From Winogradskyella endarachnes (GTDB lineage: Bacteria > Bacteroidota > Bacteroidia > Flavobacteriales > Flavobacteriaceae): a stretch of 64,000 nt of DNA. Positions 43,903-53,758 of this stretch are shown one piece after another (the first letter of the stretch is position 1; the number at the start of each line of letters is the position of its first letter). The DNA lies in NCBI RefSeq assembly GCF_009741275.1, contig NZ_WOWS01000002.1:372001-436000 (forward strand), written 5' to 3'. A model generated the notes under the pieces. It did no database searches, had not been told where the DNA came from, and saw nothing but the letters and a program-made list of their open reading frames with translations. The position numbers were made by a program, and so were the translations under genes.

Positions 43903-45066
43903 ATGCCAAAAATATTAATAATAGAAGACGAAGCTGCAATCCGAAGAGTACTGGTGAAAATACTATCTGAAGAAAATGACACTTATCATGTAGATGAAGC
44001 TGAAGATGGTTTAGTGGGAATTGAAAAAATTAAAAAGGAGGATTATGATTTAGTACTTTGTGATATTAAAATGCCAAAGATGGATGGTGTTGAAGTTTTA
44101 GAAGCTGCAAAAAAGCTAAAACCAGAAATACCAATGGTAATGATTTCTGGTCATGGTGATTTAGATACCGCAGTAAATACTATGAGGTTAGGTGCCTTTG
44201 ATTATATTTCAAAACCACCAGATTTAAATAGATTATTAAATACAGTTCGCATTGCCTTAGATAGTAAAGAGCTTGTTGTTGAAAATAAAAGACTTAAAAA
44301 GAAAGTAAGTAAAAATTACGAAATGATTGGCGAGAGCGATGGTATTGCTCGTATTAAAGCTATGATAGACAAAGTAGCACCAACAGATGCTCGTGTTTTA
44401 GTAACAGGACCAAACGGAACAGGAAAAGAACTGGTTGCGCATTGGTTGCATCAAAAAAGTGATCGTTCTAAAGGTCCAATGATAGAAGTAAATTGTGCTG
44501 CTATACCAAGTGAACTTATAGAAAGTGAATTATTTGGCCACGTTAAAGGTGCTTTTACTTCAGCTGCAAAAGATAGAGCTGGTAAGTTTGAAGCTGCAAA
44601 TGGCGGAACCATATTCTTAGATGAAATTGGAGATATGAGTTTATCTGCACAAGCCAAAGTATTACGCGCATTACAAGAAAGTAGAATACAACGCGTGGGC
44701 AGTGACAAAGACATTAAGGTAAATGTAAGAGTTGTGGCTGCGACAAATAAAGATCTTAAAAAAGAAATTGCAGATGGTAAATTTAGAGAAGACTTATATC
44801 ATAGACTGGCAGTGATTTTAATAGAAGTACCTGCATTAAATGATAGACGCGAAGATATTCCACTGTTAATTAATTATTTCGCAGAAAAGATTTCTGGAGA
44901 ACAAGGCAATGCTAAAAAATCATTCTCAGCAAAAGCCATTAAATTGCTTCAAAATTATGATTGGACGGGTAACATTCGTGAGTTAAGAAATGTTGTTGAA
45001 CGTTTAATTATATTAGGAGAAAAAGAGGTAAGTGAGAGTGATGTAAAAGCTTTTGCTTCAAAATAG
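43903..45066 (+). CDS. NtrC-type sigma-54 response regulator lacking a DNA-binding domain
   Basis: 387 residues. Receiver domain 1-120 with phospho-acceptor Asp54 (LCDIKMPKMDG) and the conserved Ser/Lys. Sigma-54 AAA+ domain ~145-380: Walker A GPNGTGKE (~169), GAFTSA loop (~217) that contacts sigma-54, Walker B GGTIFLDEIGDM, arginine fingers in the DLYHRL block. The protein ends right after the AAA+ lid (NVVERLIILGEKEV), with no Fis-type helix-turn-helix. It should activate sigma-54 without binding an upstream site, or with a partner. No histidine kinase nearby. Last gene of the operon. Confidence 0.92.
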   Translation: MPKILIIEDEAAIRRVLVKILSEENDTYHVDEAEDGLVGIEKIKKEDYDLVLCDIKMPKMDGVEVLEAAKKLKPEIPMVMISGHGDLDTAVNTMRLGAFDYISKPPDLNRLLNTVRIALDSKELVVENKRLKKKVSKNYEMIGESDGIARIKAMIDKVAPTDARVLVTGPNGTGKELVAHWLHQKSDRSKGPMIEVNCAAIPSELIESELFGHVKGAFTSAAKDRAGKFEAANGGTIFLDEIGDMSLSAQAKVLRALQESRIQRVGSDKDIKVNVRVVAATNKDLKKEIADGKFREDLYHRLAVILIEVPALNDRREDIPLLINYFAEKISGEQGNAKKSFSAKAIKLLQNYDWTGNIRELRNVVERLIILGEKEVSESDVKAFASK

Positions 45067-45692
45067 AGTATTAGCTATAGTTTTGACATTCTGGCAATTA
45101 ATACTTTGTGTTATAGTTTAATAATCAGTTAATTACAATAAACTGTAGTTTTTGCTCTACAAAGTGTATACTGCGGTAATTTTACTTTTGTTTTAATAGT
45201 AATGCCGCCTAATATTATTAGAGTTAAACCCTTGTTTTTTGTTTAAAAAATAATAGTCTTCTAAAATAAGTATAAGTAAGACGTAATTATCTCATTGCAA
45301 CTCGTATTGTTAAATATATCTATTCTAACTATAGCCGCTAAACACCTATTTAGCATTGCTTCTAAAATTACTTTATAAATACAATTGGTAGAGACGTTTG
45401 CATGTTATTAAGCATCTACATATACCCATAATTAGGGTTGAAATGTTTATTTATGGTTAGTATTGTGTGTGTTTATCATTTGCATAACCTTGAAAAAGGG
45501 TTAAGTCCATTCATCTATACTTAAAAGTTATTCGTCATATCTCAAAGATGGTTCACCGAATTAATGAAATTCACCTCATTCTCACAAGTATCTTTGAGCT
45601 ATAATTATCAAATTAAAGGTTAAAGTAACCCCTTGTTATTTAAGCAAACCCTTAATTAAAAATTTAAGTAAATCAAAAAACCCCTATTTGTT
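45067..45692. other. 626-base gene-free region upstream of the adhesin-like gene
   Basis: No credible frame or known RNA seen. It is AT-rich. Near its end, CTCAAAGAT (45541-45549) and ATCTTTGAG (45590-45598) are perfect inverted copies enclosing 40 bases with two TTCACC words. This may be a structured leader or a small RNA. Confidence 0.4.
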
Positions 45693-48600
45693 ATGAATTT
45701 TAAATCCTTACTTTTCTGTGCCTTATTTGCAAGTTACAGTTTAACAATTTTTGCGCAATCCCCTGGAGGTGTTGGTAAAACCGATATGTCAATGTGGGTG
45801 AGAGGTGATTTTGGTGTCAGCGATTCTGGTACTCTAAATTGGTTAGACGATAGCGGACTGAATAATCCACTATATCAGTCAACAGAAAATGCTAAACCAG
45901 TTCAAACTAATGCAATTAACTTTAATAGCACATTTACCTTTGATGGTTCAAATGACCGTTTTGCAATTTCTAACTTAAATTATACAGCAGGTCAGTCTAT
46001 TAATAAGTTATACGGATTTGTTATTTATAAGACCGATTTTAATTCTACAAGCTATGCTGGTAACTGGTCTTTTATAGATTTTGATAGAAGTGAAACTTAT
46101 AATTTCTATGTGCATGGAGATGGTAGGTTGGCCATGTCTTATCAATCTGGAGGCACTCAAGATTTAGTGGCTTCAACAACATCTAATGATAATTCAGCAC
46201 ACATAGGAACGTTTATTTTTAACAGCGATGAAATTAATGAATCTGTAATGCGATTAGATGGTAATATAGATTATTCTGGTGATAATACAGCGAGTTCTAT
46301 TCTCGCTAATTCTAATAGATACGGATTTGTTGGTGATGGCTCAGAAGCCGATACAGAAAACGGAACTACAAATGGTTTTAACTATGATGGTGAAATAGCT
46401 GAAATAATTTTATACGAAGAAAATAGTTTAACAGCCGAAGAAATTCATAAAATAGAATCTTATTTAGCCGTAAAATACGGAATAACCCTAAACCAAAGTA
46501 TTGGGAGTTATGTAAATTCATCTAATACTGTAATTTGGGATAACATAACTTATTGGAATGATGTTGCTGGTGTTATAAACGATAGTAGTGTTGGTTCAAT
46601 AAATCAAAAAGTTGGTCAATCTAACAATAACAATCAATTGATTATTGCTTCTACTAATGATTTTACATCTTTAAATAATGATGCTGCAAGAACAGATTTG
46701 GCATTAGGTTCTTCATTATTATTTGGTCATAATGGAGATGATTTTGAAGCTATTGGTTTTGATATAGCAAATGACGAGTATATCATAGATAGACATTGGT
46801 ATTTTCAAGAAGTTGGTGAAACTGGTGATGTTTATTTAGCAGTACCTAAAGCAAGTTTTAAAAGTGACGATGTTGATTTAATAGTAAGTACTGATAATGT
46901 ATTTGATGGTAATGACACAAGGTATACGTTAAACGAAGATTCAACACATTTTTATATCTCTTTAAACATTAATAATGGTGATTATATAACTTTTATAGAA
47001 AAAAATCCGGTGACTCCAGGAGGTGTTTTTGGCTCTAAATTATGGTATAAAGCTGATGCAGGTGTTGATGAAGCTAGCGGAAGTGTTTCAGCTATTTCTA
47101 ATCAAGCTGGTAATAATTATAATTTATCACAGTCAAGTGTAGCGAGTCGTCCTTCAAATACTAACTTAATGAATTACAATCCAACGTTTACGTTTGACGG
47201 AACAAATGATAGATTGCCAATAGAAAATTTAAACTATTCTAGTACAGATAATATAAATCAGGTTTATGTATGGACGGTTTATTCTACGACATATTCAGAT
47301 TTATCTAATAGCACAAATACTTACGATAGCAGAAATTGGGGATTCTTAGATTTTGACAGAAGTGAATGGTTTAATACATCTGTTGGAGGCGATGGTACTT
47401 TAGGGTTCTCTTATCACCCAACAAATTCGGATATTGTAGATGTAAAAGGAACAACAATTACTAATACAGGTATACCACAACTTGGAGGTTATATTTTTGA
47501 TACAACAGAAGTTAATGAAACCTCAATTAGGTTAAACGGAGCAGAAGAAATTAGCGCAGATTTAACTAATACGGCATTAAATAGTTCAAATAGACGTTAT
47601 GGTTTTGTTGGTGATGGTTCTGAGGCAACTAGTTTTAATTCTTCAGCAAACAATATATACTATTCTGGTGATATTTCAGAAATCATATATTTTGAGAACG
47701 TAACTTTAGAACCATCTAAAATAGAAACCATAGAATCTTACTTAGCTTTAAAATATGGTATAACGCTAAACCAAGCCATTACACCAACAAGTTATTATGC
47801 TAGTAATTGGGATGGAACAACTGGAGATATCACTTGGGACGCTATTGAAAATAGTGGTTATAATAATGATATTGCAGGAATTGGTTTAGATACAAAAACA
47901 GGCTTAGATCAACGCGTTTCAAAATCTAGAAATGCAGATGCTTTAATTGCATTTTCGCTAGATAATGATTTTGAAGCGTCAAACACTGATAATTCAATAA
48001 GAACTACAGAGCATGCAACTGATTTAAGTTTTATGACTTGGGGAAATAATAATGAGGCTATACAATGGTCTTCATATGACTCTACATCTTGTGACAAACA
48101 AATATTAGATAGAGTTTGGCGTATAGATGAGACAGGTTCTGTTGGTACAGTATTTCTTTCAATTCCAGATTATAGTAGTACTTTAACAAGTAAATTACCT
48201 TCAAGTATTACAAATTTAAGTCTAATAATTAAGCTTAGTGATTCAGATTTTACAATAGGAGCAACTGAGATACCTTTGACATTAAATGGTACAAATTGGG
48301 AGCTGCCTACAGGTATTAATTTTGAGGATGGTACATATTTTACAGTAATATCCGAGCGAACTACAAAAACAGCTGTAGGAAGTGATTGGGAGCTGTCAGA
48401 AAATTGGTCTCCAATTGGTGTGCCAACAGCTGCTGATAATGTAGTTATACCTAACGGAATTATAATGACTATTGCAAATGCTAATGCAGAAGCTAATAAT
48501 GTAAAAGTTGAAGCTGGAGCAGGCCTTTTAATTGACACAACAGCAGATTTAATGGCGAACTGTAAAGTAGTTTTAGAATCTATGTCTACTAGTTATTCAA

Positions 48601-49970
48601 GTTTAATTTTAGATGGAACTATAACAGGTGATGTTGTGTACCAGAGACATGTTAACGAAGCGGCTTCTTCTGGCAGTAATACAGCTTCTAACGATTTAGT
48701 TAGTGCGCCATTAACAGGGCAAACATTTGGTGATTTTAGAGCTGCAAACTCTAATATACTTTCTGGAACAATAGGAGGAAGTCCTGCATTTTTATTTGGC
48801 CCATTTGATACTAACTCATTTAGCTATATAAACTATGGGCCAAGTGATGATTCATCTACATTAAATGCTGGTATAGGTTACAGAACAGGCTCTACAGATA
48901 ATGGAACTTATACTTTTACTGGTAATGTAGAAACATCAGCAGTAACTGTACCAGTAGTTTCAAATGGAGATGTTTGGAATTTAATAGGTAATCCTTATCC
49001 ATCATATATTAGTGTACAAGAGTTTTTTAACGAGACCAGTAACATCGAAGCTATGAATAGCGGATTTTATTTTGGTATATATGGATATGACGGAACAGCG
49101 CATGATGATTGGGTTATTTATAATCTTGCAAATATTACAGCTTCTACAGTAATAGCGCCAGGACAAGGGTTCTTTGTTGCTACAAATCCTAATGAGTCAG
49201 GTAACATGACGTTTACTCCTGTAATGCGTACCACTGGTAGTTCAGATGATTTTATTGCAGGAAGAAGTACTGCAGCTCCATTAACTTACCTAAAGTTAAA
49301 AGCGAGTGCATCTGGTAATTCTTATCATACTGATTTTTATTTTAATTCAAATTCTAGTTTAGGATTAGATCATGGCTATGATTCTACAACATGGAATAAT
49401 GAAACACCAAGTTTTTCTTTATATTCTAATTTAGTAGAAAATAATGAAGGAAAACCTATGGCAATTCAGTCTCTTAATGATGCTGATTTAGCTAATGTTA
49501 CTATTCCGTTAGGTGTACATGCAAATGCAGGTGAAGCTTTAACTTTTAACATAGAAGAGTCAACGTTGCCATCTGGTACACAGGTTTATTTACAAGATAC
49601 GCAGTTAAATACATCAACTTTATTAACAACATCTAATTACGTAATTACACCGAATCTTAATTTGAGCGGAACAGGTAGATTTTATTTAAACATTGTAAGT
49701 AATGCATTGTCTTTAGAAACTGTAAAGCAAACCGAATTAGTACTTTATAATAACCCTAATTCTCAGGTATTAGTTTTAAAAGGATTATTAGATATGGATG
49801 CTACAATTTCTCTTTACGATATTCAAGGGCGATTAATTTCTTCTAAAAACTTAGAGACAAATACTAGTACTCAAAATATTGAATTTAGTAAATTAACTTC
49901 TGGTGTGTTTATCGCTAAAATTGAAGGCGTAAATGTCTCTAAAGCACAGAAAGTAATTTTTAATAATTAA
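45693..49970 (+). CDS. Large T9SS-secreted protein with duplicated N-terminal domains
   Basis: 1425 residues. Signal peptide to ~TIFAQ (residue 22). Two copies of a ~240-residue lectin-like or DUF8202-like domain (~25-265 and ~440-690), each opening PGGV...W and containing FTFDGSNDR or FTFDGTNDR, a YGFVGDGSEA motif, and ending with IESYLA(V/L)KYGITLNQ (~253 and ~679). A beta-rich middle follows, and a C-terminal type A sorting domain (~1345-1425, LYDIQGRLISSKNLE) directs T9SS export and cell-surface anchoring. Adhesion or polysaccharide binding is inferred. Confidence 0.88.
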   Translation: MNFKSLLFCALFASYSLTIFAQSPGGVGKTDMSMWVRGDFGVSDSGTLNWLDDSGLNNPLYQSTENAKPVQTNAINFNSTFTFDGSNDRFAISNLNYTAGQSINKLYGFVIYKTDFNSTSYAGNWSFIDFDRSETYNFYVHGDGRLAMSYQSGGTQDLVASTTSNDNSAHIGTFIFNSDEINESVMRLDGNIDYSGDNTASSILANSNRYGFVGDGSEADTENGTTNGFNYDGEIAEIILYEENSLTAEEIHKIESYLAVKYGITLNQSIGSYVNSSNTVIWDNITYWNDVAGVINDSSVGSINQKVGQSNNNNQLIIASTNDFTSLNNDAARTDLALGSSLLFGHNGDDFEAIGFDIANDEYIIDRHWYFQEVGETGDVYLAVPKASFKSDDVDLIVSTDNVFDGNDTRYTLNEDSTHFYISLNINNGDYITFIEKNPVTPGGVFGSKLWYKADAGVDEASGSVSAISNQAGNNYNLSQSSVASRPSNTNLMNYNPTFTFDGTNDRLPIENLNYSSTDNINQVYVWTVYSTTYSDLSNSTNTYDSRNWGFLDFDRSEWFNTSVGGDGTLGFSYHPTNSDIVDVKGTTITNTGIPQLGGYIFDTTEVNETSIRLNGAEEISADLTNTALNSSNRRYGFVGDGSEATSFNSSANNIYYSGDISEIIYFENVTLEPSKIETIESYLALKYGITLNQAITPTSYYASNWDGTTGDITWDAIENSGYNNDIAGIGLDTKTGLDQRVSKSRNADALIAFSLDNDFEASNTDNSIRTTEHATDLSFMTWGNNNEAIQWSSYDSTSCDKQILDRVWRIDETGSVGTVFLSIPDYSSTLTSKLPSSITNLSLIIKLSDSDFTIGATEIPLTLNGTNWELPTGINFEDGTYFTVISERTTKTAVGSDWELSENWSPIGVPTAADNVVIPNGIIMTIANANAEANNVKVEAGAGLLIDTTADLMANCKVVLESMSTSYSSLILDGTITGDVVYQRHVNEAASSGSNTASNDLVSAPLTGQTFGDFRAANSNILSGTIGGSPAFLFGPFDTNSFSYINYGPSDDSSTLNAGIGYRTGSTDNGTYTFTGNVETSAVTVPVVSNGDVWNLIGNPYPSYISVQEFFNETSNIEAMNSGFYFGIYGYDGTAHDDWVIYNLANITASTVIAPGQGFFVATNPNESGNMTFTPVMRTTGSSDDFIAGRSTAAPLTYLKLKASASGNSYHTDFYFNSNSSLGLDHGYDSTTWNNETPSFSLYSNLVENNEGKPMAIQSLNDADLANVTIPLGVHANAGEALTFNIEESTLPSGTQVYLQDTQLNTSTLLTTSNYVITPNLNLSGTGRFYLNIVSNALSLETVKQTELVLYNNPNSQVLVLKGLLDMDATISLYDIQGRLISSKNLETNTSTQNIEFSKLTSGVFIAKIEGVNVSKAQKVIFNN

Positions 49971-50012
49971 AGATATATATTATTGTAAACTATGATTGTT
50001 TTTAATAATCGT

Positions 50013-50043
50013 GAAAAGGCTGGCCTAGTGTCAGCTTTTTTTT
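50013..50043 (+). terminator. Probable terminator of the T9SS adhesin-like gene
   Basis: AAAGGCTGGC and GTCAGC form an imperfect stem, followed by eight T. The T run is strong, the stem modest. Confidence 0.5.
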
Positions 50044-50147
50044 GTCATAATATGGCTGTTTAAAAAATGCCTAAATTAATTAGTAAAGAAAGACCTTTAT
50101 TGCAAAAGCTATAAATCTTCATTATATTTCAGTGATTAAATAGACTT

Positions 50148-51026
50148 ATGAAAGATATCAAAATTGAAGATTTTAAAATCTCATCTCAAATAAAAATAAA
50201 AGATTTACCAACATTTATTGATTTAGGTATTAATAAAAAGAAAATTGAACGCGAACTAAGAACCGTAAGCGAAAACCTGGCAGATATCCAAAATACTATG
50301 TATGCACATGGTAAGTATTCTGTTTTAATGTGCATTCAAGGCATGGATACAGCAGGTAAAGACAGTTTAATACGTGAAGTTTTTAAAGAATTTAATGTAA
50401 GAGGAATTGTAGCGCATAGCTTTAAAAAACCTACAGAATTAGAGTTAAAACACGATTACCTTTGGAGACATATTAAAGCTTTACCTGCAAGAGGAAAGTT
50501 TGGAATCTTTAATAGAACACATTACGAAAATGTTTTGGTAACAAGAGTACACCCAGAGTATTTAATGTATGAGAATATGCCTAATGTAAATAGTTTAGAG
50601 GACGTTAACGAAGAATTTTGGGACAGACGTTTTAACGAAATCAATAATTTTGAAAAACATATCGCCGATAACGGAACCATTGTTTTTAAATTCTTTTTAA
50701 ATCTTTCTAAAGACGAACAAAAAAATAGACTACTTAGACGACTTAATAAACCAGAAAAAAATTGGAAATTCTCACCAGACGATTTAGATGAACGTAAATG
50801 TTGGGACGATTACCAAACCTATTACGAAGATGCTTTAAACAGAACTTCAAAAGAACATGCGCCTTGGTATAACATTCCTGCAGATGATAAGCCAACGGCA
50901 AGATACATAGTAGCCAAAATACTCTATGATACTTTAAAAGAATATACTGATATTAAGGAACCAGAATTACCAGCTAAGCAAAAAGCGAATATAGATTCTT
51001 ATAAAGCTCAATTAGAAAATGAGTAA
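50148..51026 (+). CDS. ppk2: Polyphosphate kinase 2 family protein
   Basis: 292 residues. Walker A GMDTAGKDS (~65-73), lid and Walker B region FNRTHYENVLVTRVHPEYL (~124), and KFFLNLSKDEQKNRLLRR (~183). PPK2 enzymes phosphorylate nucleoside mono- or diphosphates using polyphosphate. The sequence resembles the class with PPK2 alone (not fused); whether it uses AMP, ADP or both cannot be read. ATG at 50148. No ppk1/ppx nearby. Confidence 0.93.
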   Translation: MKDIKIEDFKISSQIKIKDLPTFIDLGINKKKIERELRTVSENLADIQNTMYAHGKYSVLMCIQGMDTAGKDSLIREVFKEFNVRGIVAHSFKKPTELELKHDYLWRHIKALPARGKFGIFNRTHYENVLVTRVHPEYLMYENMPNVNSLEDVNEEFWDRRFNEINNFEKHIADNGTIVFKFFLNLSKDEQKNRLLRRLNKPEKNWKFSPDDLDERKCWDDYQTYYEDALNRTSKEHAPWYNIPADDKPTARYIVAKILYDTLKEYTDIKEPELPAKQKANIDSYKAQLENE

Positions 51027-51110
51027 TATTTATTATATGTGATTTTTGAATATCGTTGCGGACAAGATTTAGAGATAAATTCAAATTTTTATAATATTTA
51101 AAATTAATTT

Positions 51111-52642
51111 ATGCGTCTATTTTATAGCTCTCTAATTTTAATTCTGTTCAGTTGGTTTAGTCTGTCGGCTCAAATTGAGAAAGATTTATATTTAGAATTT
51201 TAAATGTAGAAACCAATGCGCCTGTTCCGTATGCTACTATTAGATTTGCTAAGACTAAAAATGATACTATTGCTAATGTGCTAGGTGATTTTAGAATACC
51301 GTTTCGATATAAGAATGAACAAGAAATATTGAATATTAGTTGTATTGGTTATTATTCAAAAAAAATTAAACTTAATAATTTAGAAAATGCGCCATATCAT
51401 GTTATTTATCTCACTCCAAAAACAGAAGAACTTACAACGGTTGTTATAAATTCTAAGAAAAAGCACAGCACAAAGAACATAGTGCAAAAAGCTATTGATA
51501 ATATTGAAACTAATTATCCCATTGAACCTTATTCTTATATAGGTTATTATAGAGATTATCAATTTGTAGATGAAGAATATTTTAACCTCAATGAAGGTAT
51601 CGTTGAGGTATTTGACAAAGGTTTCAAAACTCATAAAATAAGTAATCCGTTAAATCAAACAGCTTTATATAGATATAAGTTAAATTCAGAATTTGCCCAA
51701 GATTCTTTATTGAGCCATGCCATATATAATGGTGCTAAACAGATTAAGGATGGTAAAATGGGAAGTGCAATTGGTAATGAGTTAACATTATTGAATATTC
51801 ACAATCCAATACGTAATTATAATACTGGTAGCTTTTCTTTTGTATATGTTTTTAAAACTGATTTTATTAAAAATCATAGCTTTAAAAATAAAGGCCTAGT
51901 GTTTTTAGATAACGAAGAGCTGTATAAAACTGAATTTTCTGCACTTAAAAATATTACAGGGAGTGCTTACAAGGCTTCAGGTTATATTTATATATCAAAG
52001 TTAGATTTTGCAATTCACCAATTTGAATATAAGTTATATTCTATAAGTCCAAGACAACTAATTTTAAGTTTGAATATAGAATATAATAAACAAGAAAATG
52101 GTAAAATGTACCTTAATTATATCACGTTTAATAATAACTTCTTTATCACACAAAATGAAGCTTTACAAATTGAAAGTTCATATTTTAATAACAGTAATCA
52201 GCGTTTTGTTATAAAATTTAATAGAGCGTTAGACTTAAAATCAATTGAAAAACTCAATAATATTAAAATAACTTTTAAGGACAGAAAATTATCTATTTAT
52301 AATATTGAAGCTATTGATAAAAAAACTATAGAAGTACAGTTTAAAAAGGAGGATTCTAATTTTTTAAATGAAAATGACTATACAAATCAAGCGTTATTTG
52401 ATATAAGATTAAAGAATTTTCAGGATGTACTTGGTTTAGGTATGGGCAAATCTAAACTTGAGGGGCATCAATTTAGAGAGCTGTTTGTGCAAAGCGTAAA
52501 TTTTAAGGAAAACTTAAGCTCTAATTTAAAATTTATTGATAAAGGAGCGTCACTTAATAGTGAACCAATTAATAATGTTAATATTGATGATTATTGGTTA
52601 AACTCACCATTGAAGGAAATAAACACCAATATGAAAGATTAA
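51111..52642 (+). pseudogene. Frameshifted secreted protein with carboxypeptidase-like regulatory domain
   Basis: ATG 51111 gives a signal peptide (MRLFYSSLILILFSWFSL...SAQ) that stops at TAA 51201. In another frame, open from 51179, the sequence continues FRILNVETNAPVPYATIRF, a typical carboxypeptidase-D regulatory-like start, and runs to 52642 (454 residues beyond a GTG at 51278). One missing base between ~51179 and 51200 would join the two. The C-terminal 300 residues are beta-rich with no family recognised. No slippery heptamer was found, so a mutation or assembly error is more likely than programmed frameshifting. Its 3' end overlaps the AI-2E gene by four bases, convergent. Confidence 0.75.
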
Positions 52643-53658
52643 ATCTTGTCAGCCTTTCCGTACTCTTCCTTATAGATTTTTACTAAAGCCATAAACATAC
52701 TTATTAATAATGGTCCAAAAATTAAACCTATAAATCCAAATAAAGGAACACCAACAATGACACCAATTAGCGTTATTAAAGGGTGTACATTATCTAATTT
52801 TTTTAATACAAATAATCGTATTATGTTATCTGTAGAACCTACTACAACTAAACCATATATTAAAATGCCCCAAGCCTGAAAACTATCACCATTAGATAGC
52901 GTTAAAATAAATACAGGCAAAATACCAACTAAAGTACCTACAAACGGAATCATAGAGCCAATAGTAACAATAACAAACCAAAATAAGGGCTCTTCTATAC
53001 CAAAAATTAAGAAACCAATTAGTGCAATAAGACCTTGGGCAATGGCTACTAACGGAATACCTATAGCGTTAGACTTCACCATGGTCTGCACTTCTCTACC
53101 AATTTCGTTTATATTGTCTGTATCCATTGGTATATATTCCCGCAAAGATTCTCTTAACTCTTGTCGGTTGGTAAGCATAAAATATAGCATAAAATACATT
53201 AAACCTATAGCAATAATTAGGTTAAAGGTGTTGCCAACCATGCTTTGTGCACTATCTGATAGCCATGTGGTTATAGCTTCCGTATCCATTTGAGAATTAA
53301 TATCTAAACCAGTTTGAAGTTTTATTTTTCCAACTTGGTCTTGAAAGGCCTGCATCACTTTTTCGCTATTAGCTGCAACATCAGATATTTTGTTACCCAA
53401 CATAATACCAAAACCACTAAGCGGAACCATGACAACAATAAATGAAGCCAGCATAAGTGTTAGAGCTGCTATGCTAGATTTCCATTTATAGGTTTTAACT
53501 AAACGTCGCATAGGTTTTCTCAGAAGAATATAAAACGTTATTGCGCCTAAAACACCACTCAAATAAGGTAGCATTTCACTAAAAATTAAACTTCCTATCA
53601 GTAAAATTAATAGTAAAACAAATATTTGACGGATAATTTTAGGCGCAATTTGTGTCAT
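52639..53658 (-). CDS. AI-2E family transporter (YdiK/TqsA-like permease)
   Basis: 339 residues, about seven to eight spans: two short pairs at the N-terminus, a soluble helical segment (~85-140), then the C-terminal bundle with GSMIPFVGTLVGILPVFIL (~236-254). Family members export AI-2 or act as Na+/H+ antiporters; which applies is not known. ATG at 53658. Confidence 0.9.
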   Translation of the reverse strand: MTQIAPKIIRQIFVLLLILLIGSLIFSEMLPYLSGVLGAITFYILLRKPMRRLVKTYKWKSSIAALTLMLASFIVVMVPLSGFGIMLGNKISDVAANSEKVMQAFQDQVGKIKLQTGLDINSQMDTEAITTWLSDSAQSMVGNTFNLIIAIGLMYFMLYFMLTNRQELRESLREYIPMDTDNINEIGREVQTMVKSNAIGIPLVAIAQGLIALIGFLIFGIEEPLFWFVIVTIGSMIPFVGTLVGILPVFILTLSNGDSFQAWGILIYGLVVVGSTDNIIRLFVLKKLDNVHPLITLIGVIVGVPLFGFIGLIFGPLLISMFMALVKIYKEEYGKADKI

Positions 53659-53730
53659 GATAGTATTTTAATGTACACTCAAAATTAAGTGTATTCTAAT
53701 ACTATATGTGCTTTAATCCCTATAAAAATT

Positions 53731-53754
53731 AACGCAGTTACTAAAAAGTGCGTT
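53731..53754 (-). terminator. Possible terminator of lysA
   Basis: AACGCA/TGCGTT stem with a 12-base loop; on the minus strand it is followed by AATTTTTA. Short stem, so weak. Confidence 0.4.
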
Positions 53755-53758
53755 GTTT

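Noticed and set aside
51179..51203. Programmed -1 frameshift joining the signal peptide to the downstream domain
   Set aside because: No slippery X XXY YYZ heptamer in the zero frame and no stimulatory stem seen; a deleted base is simpler.
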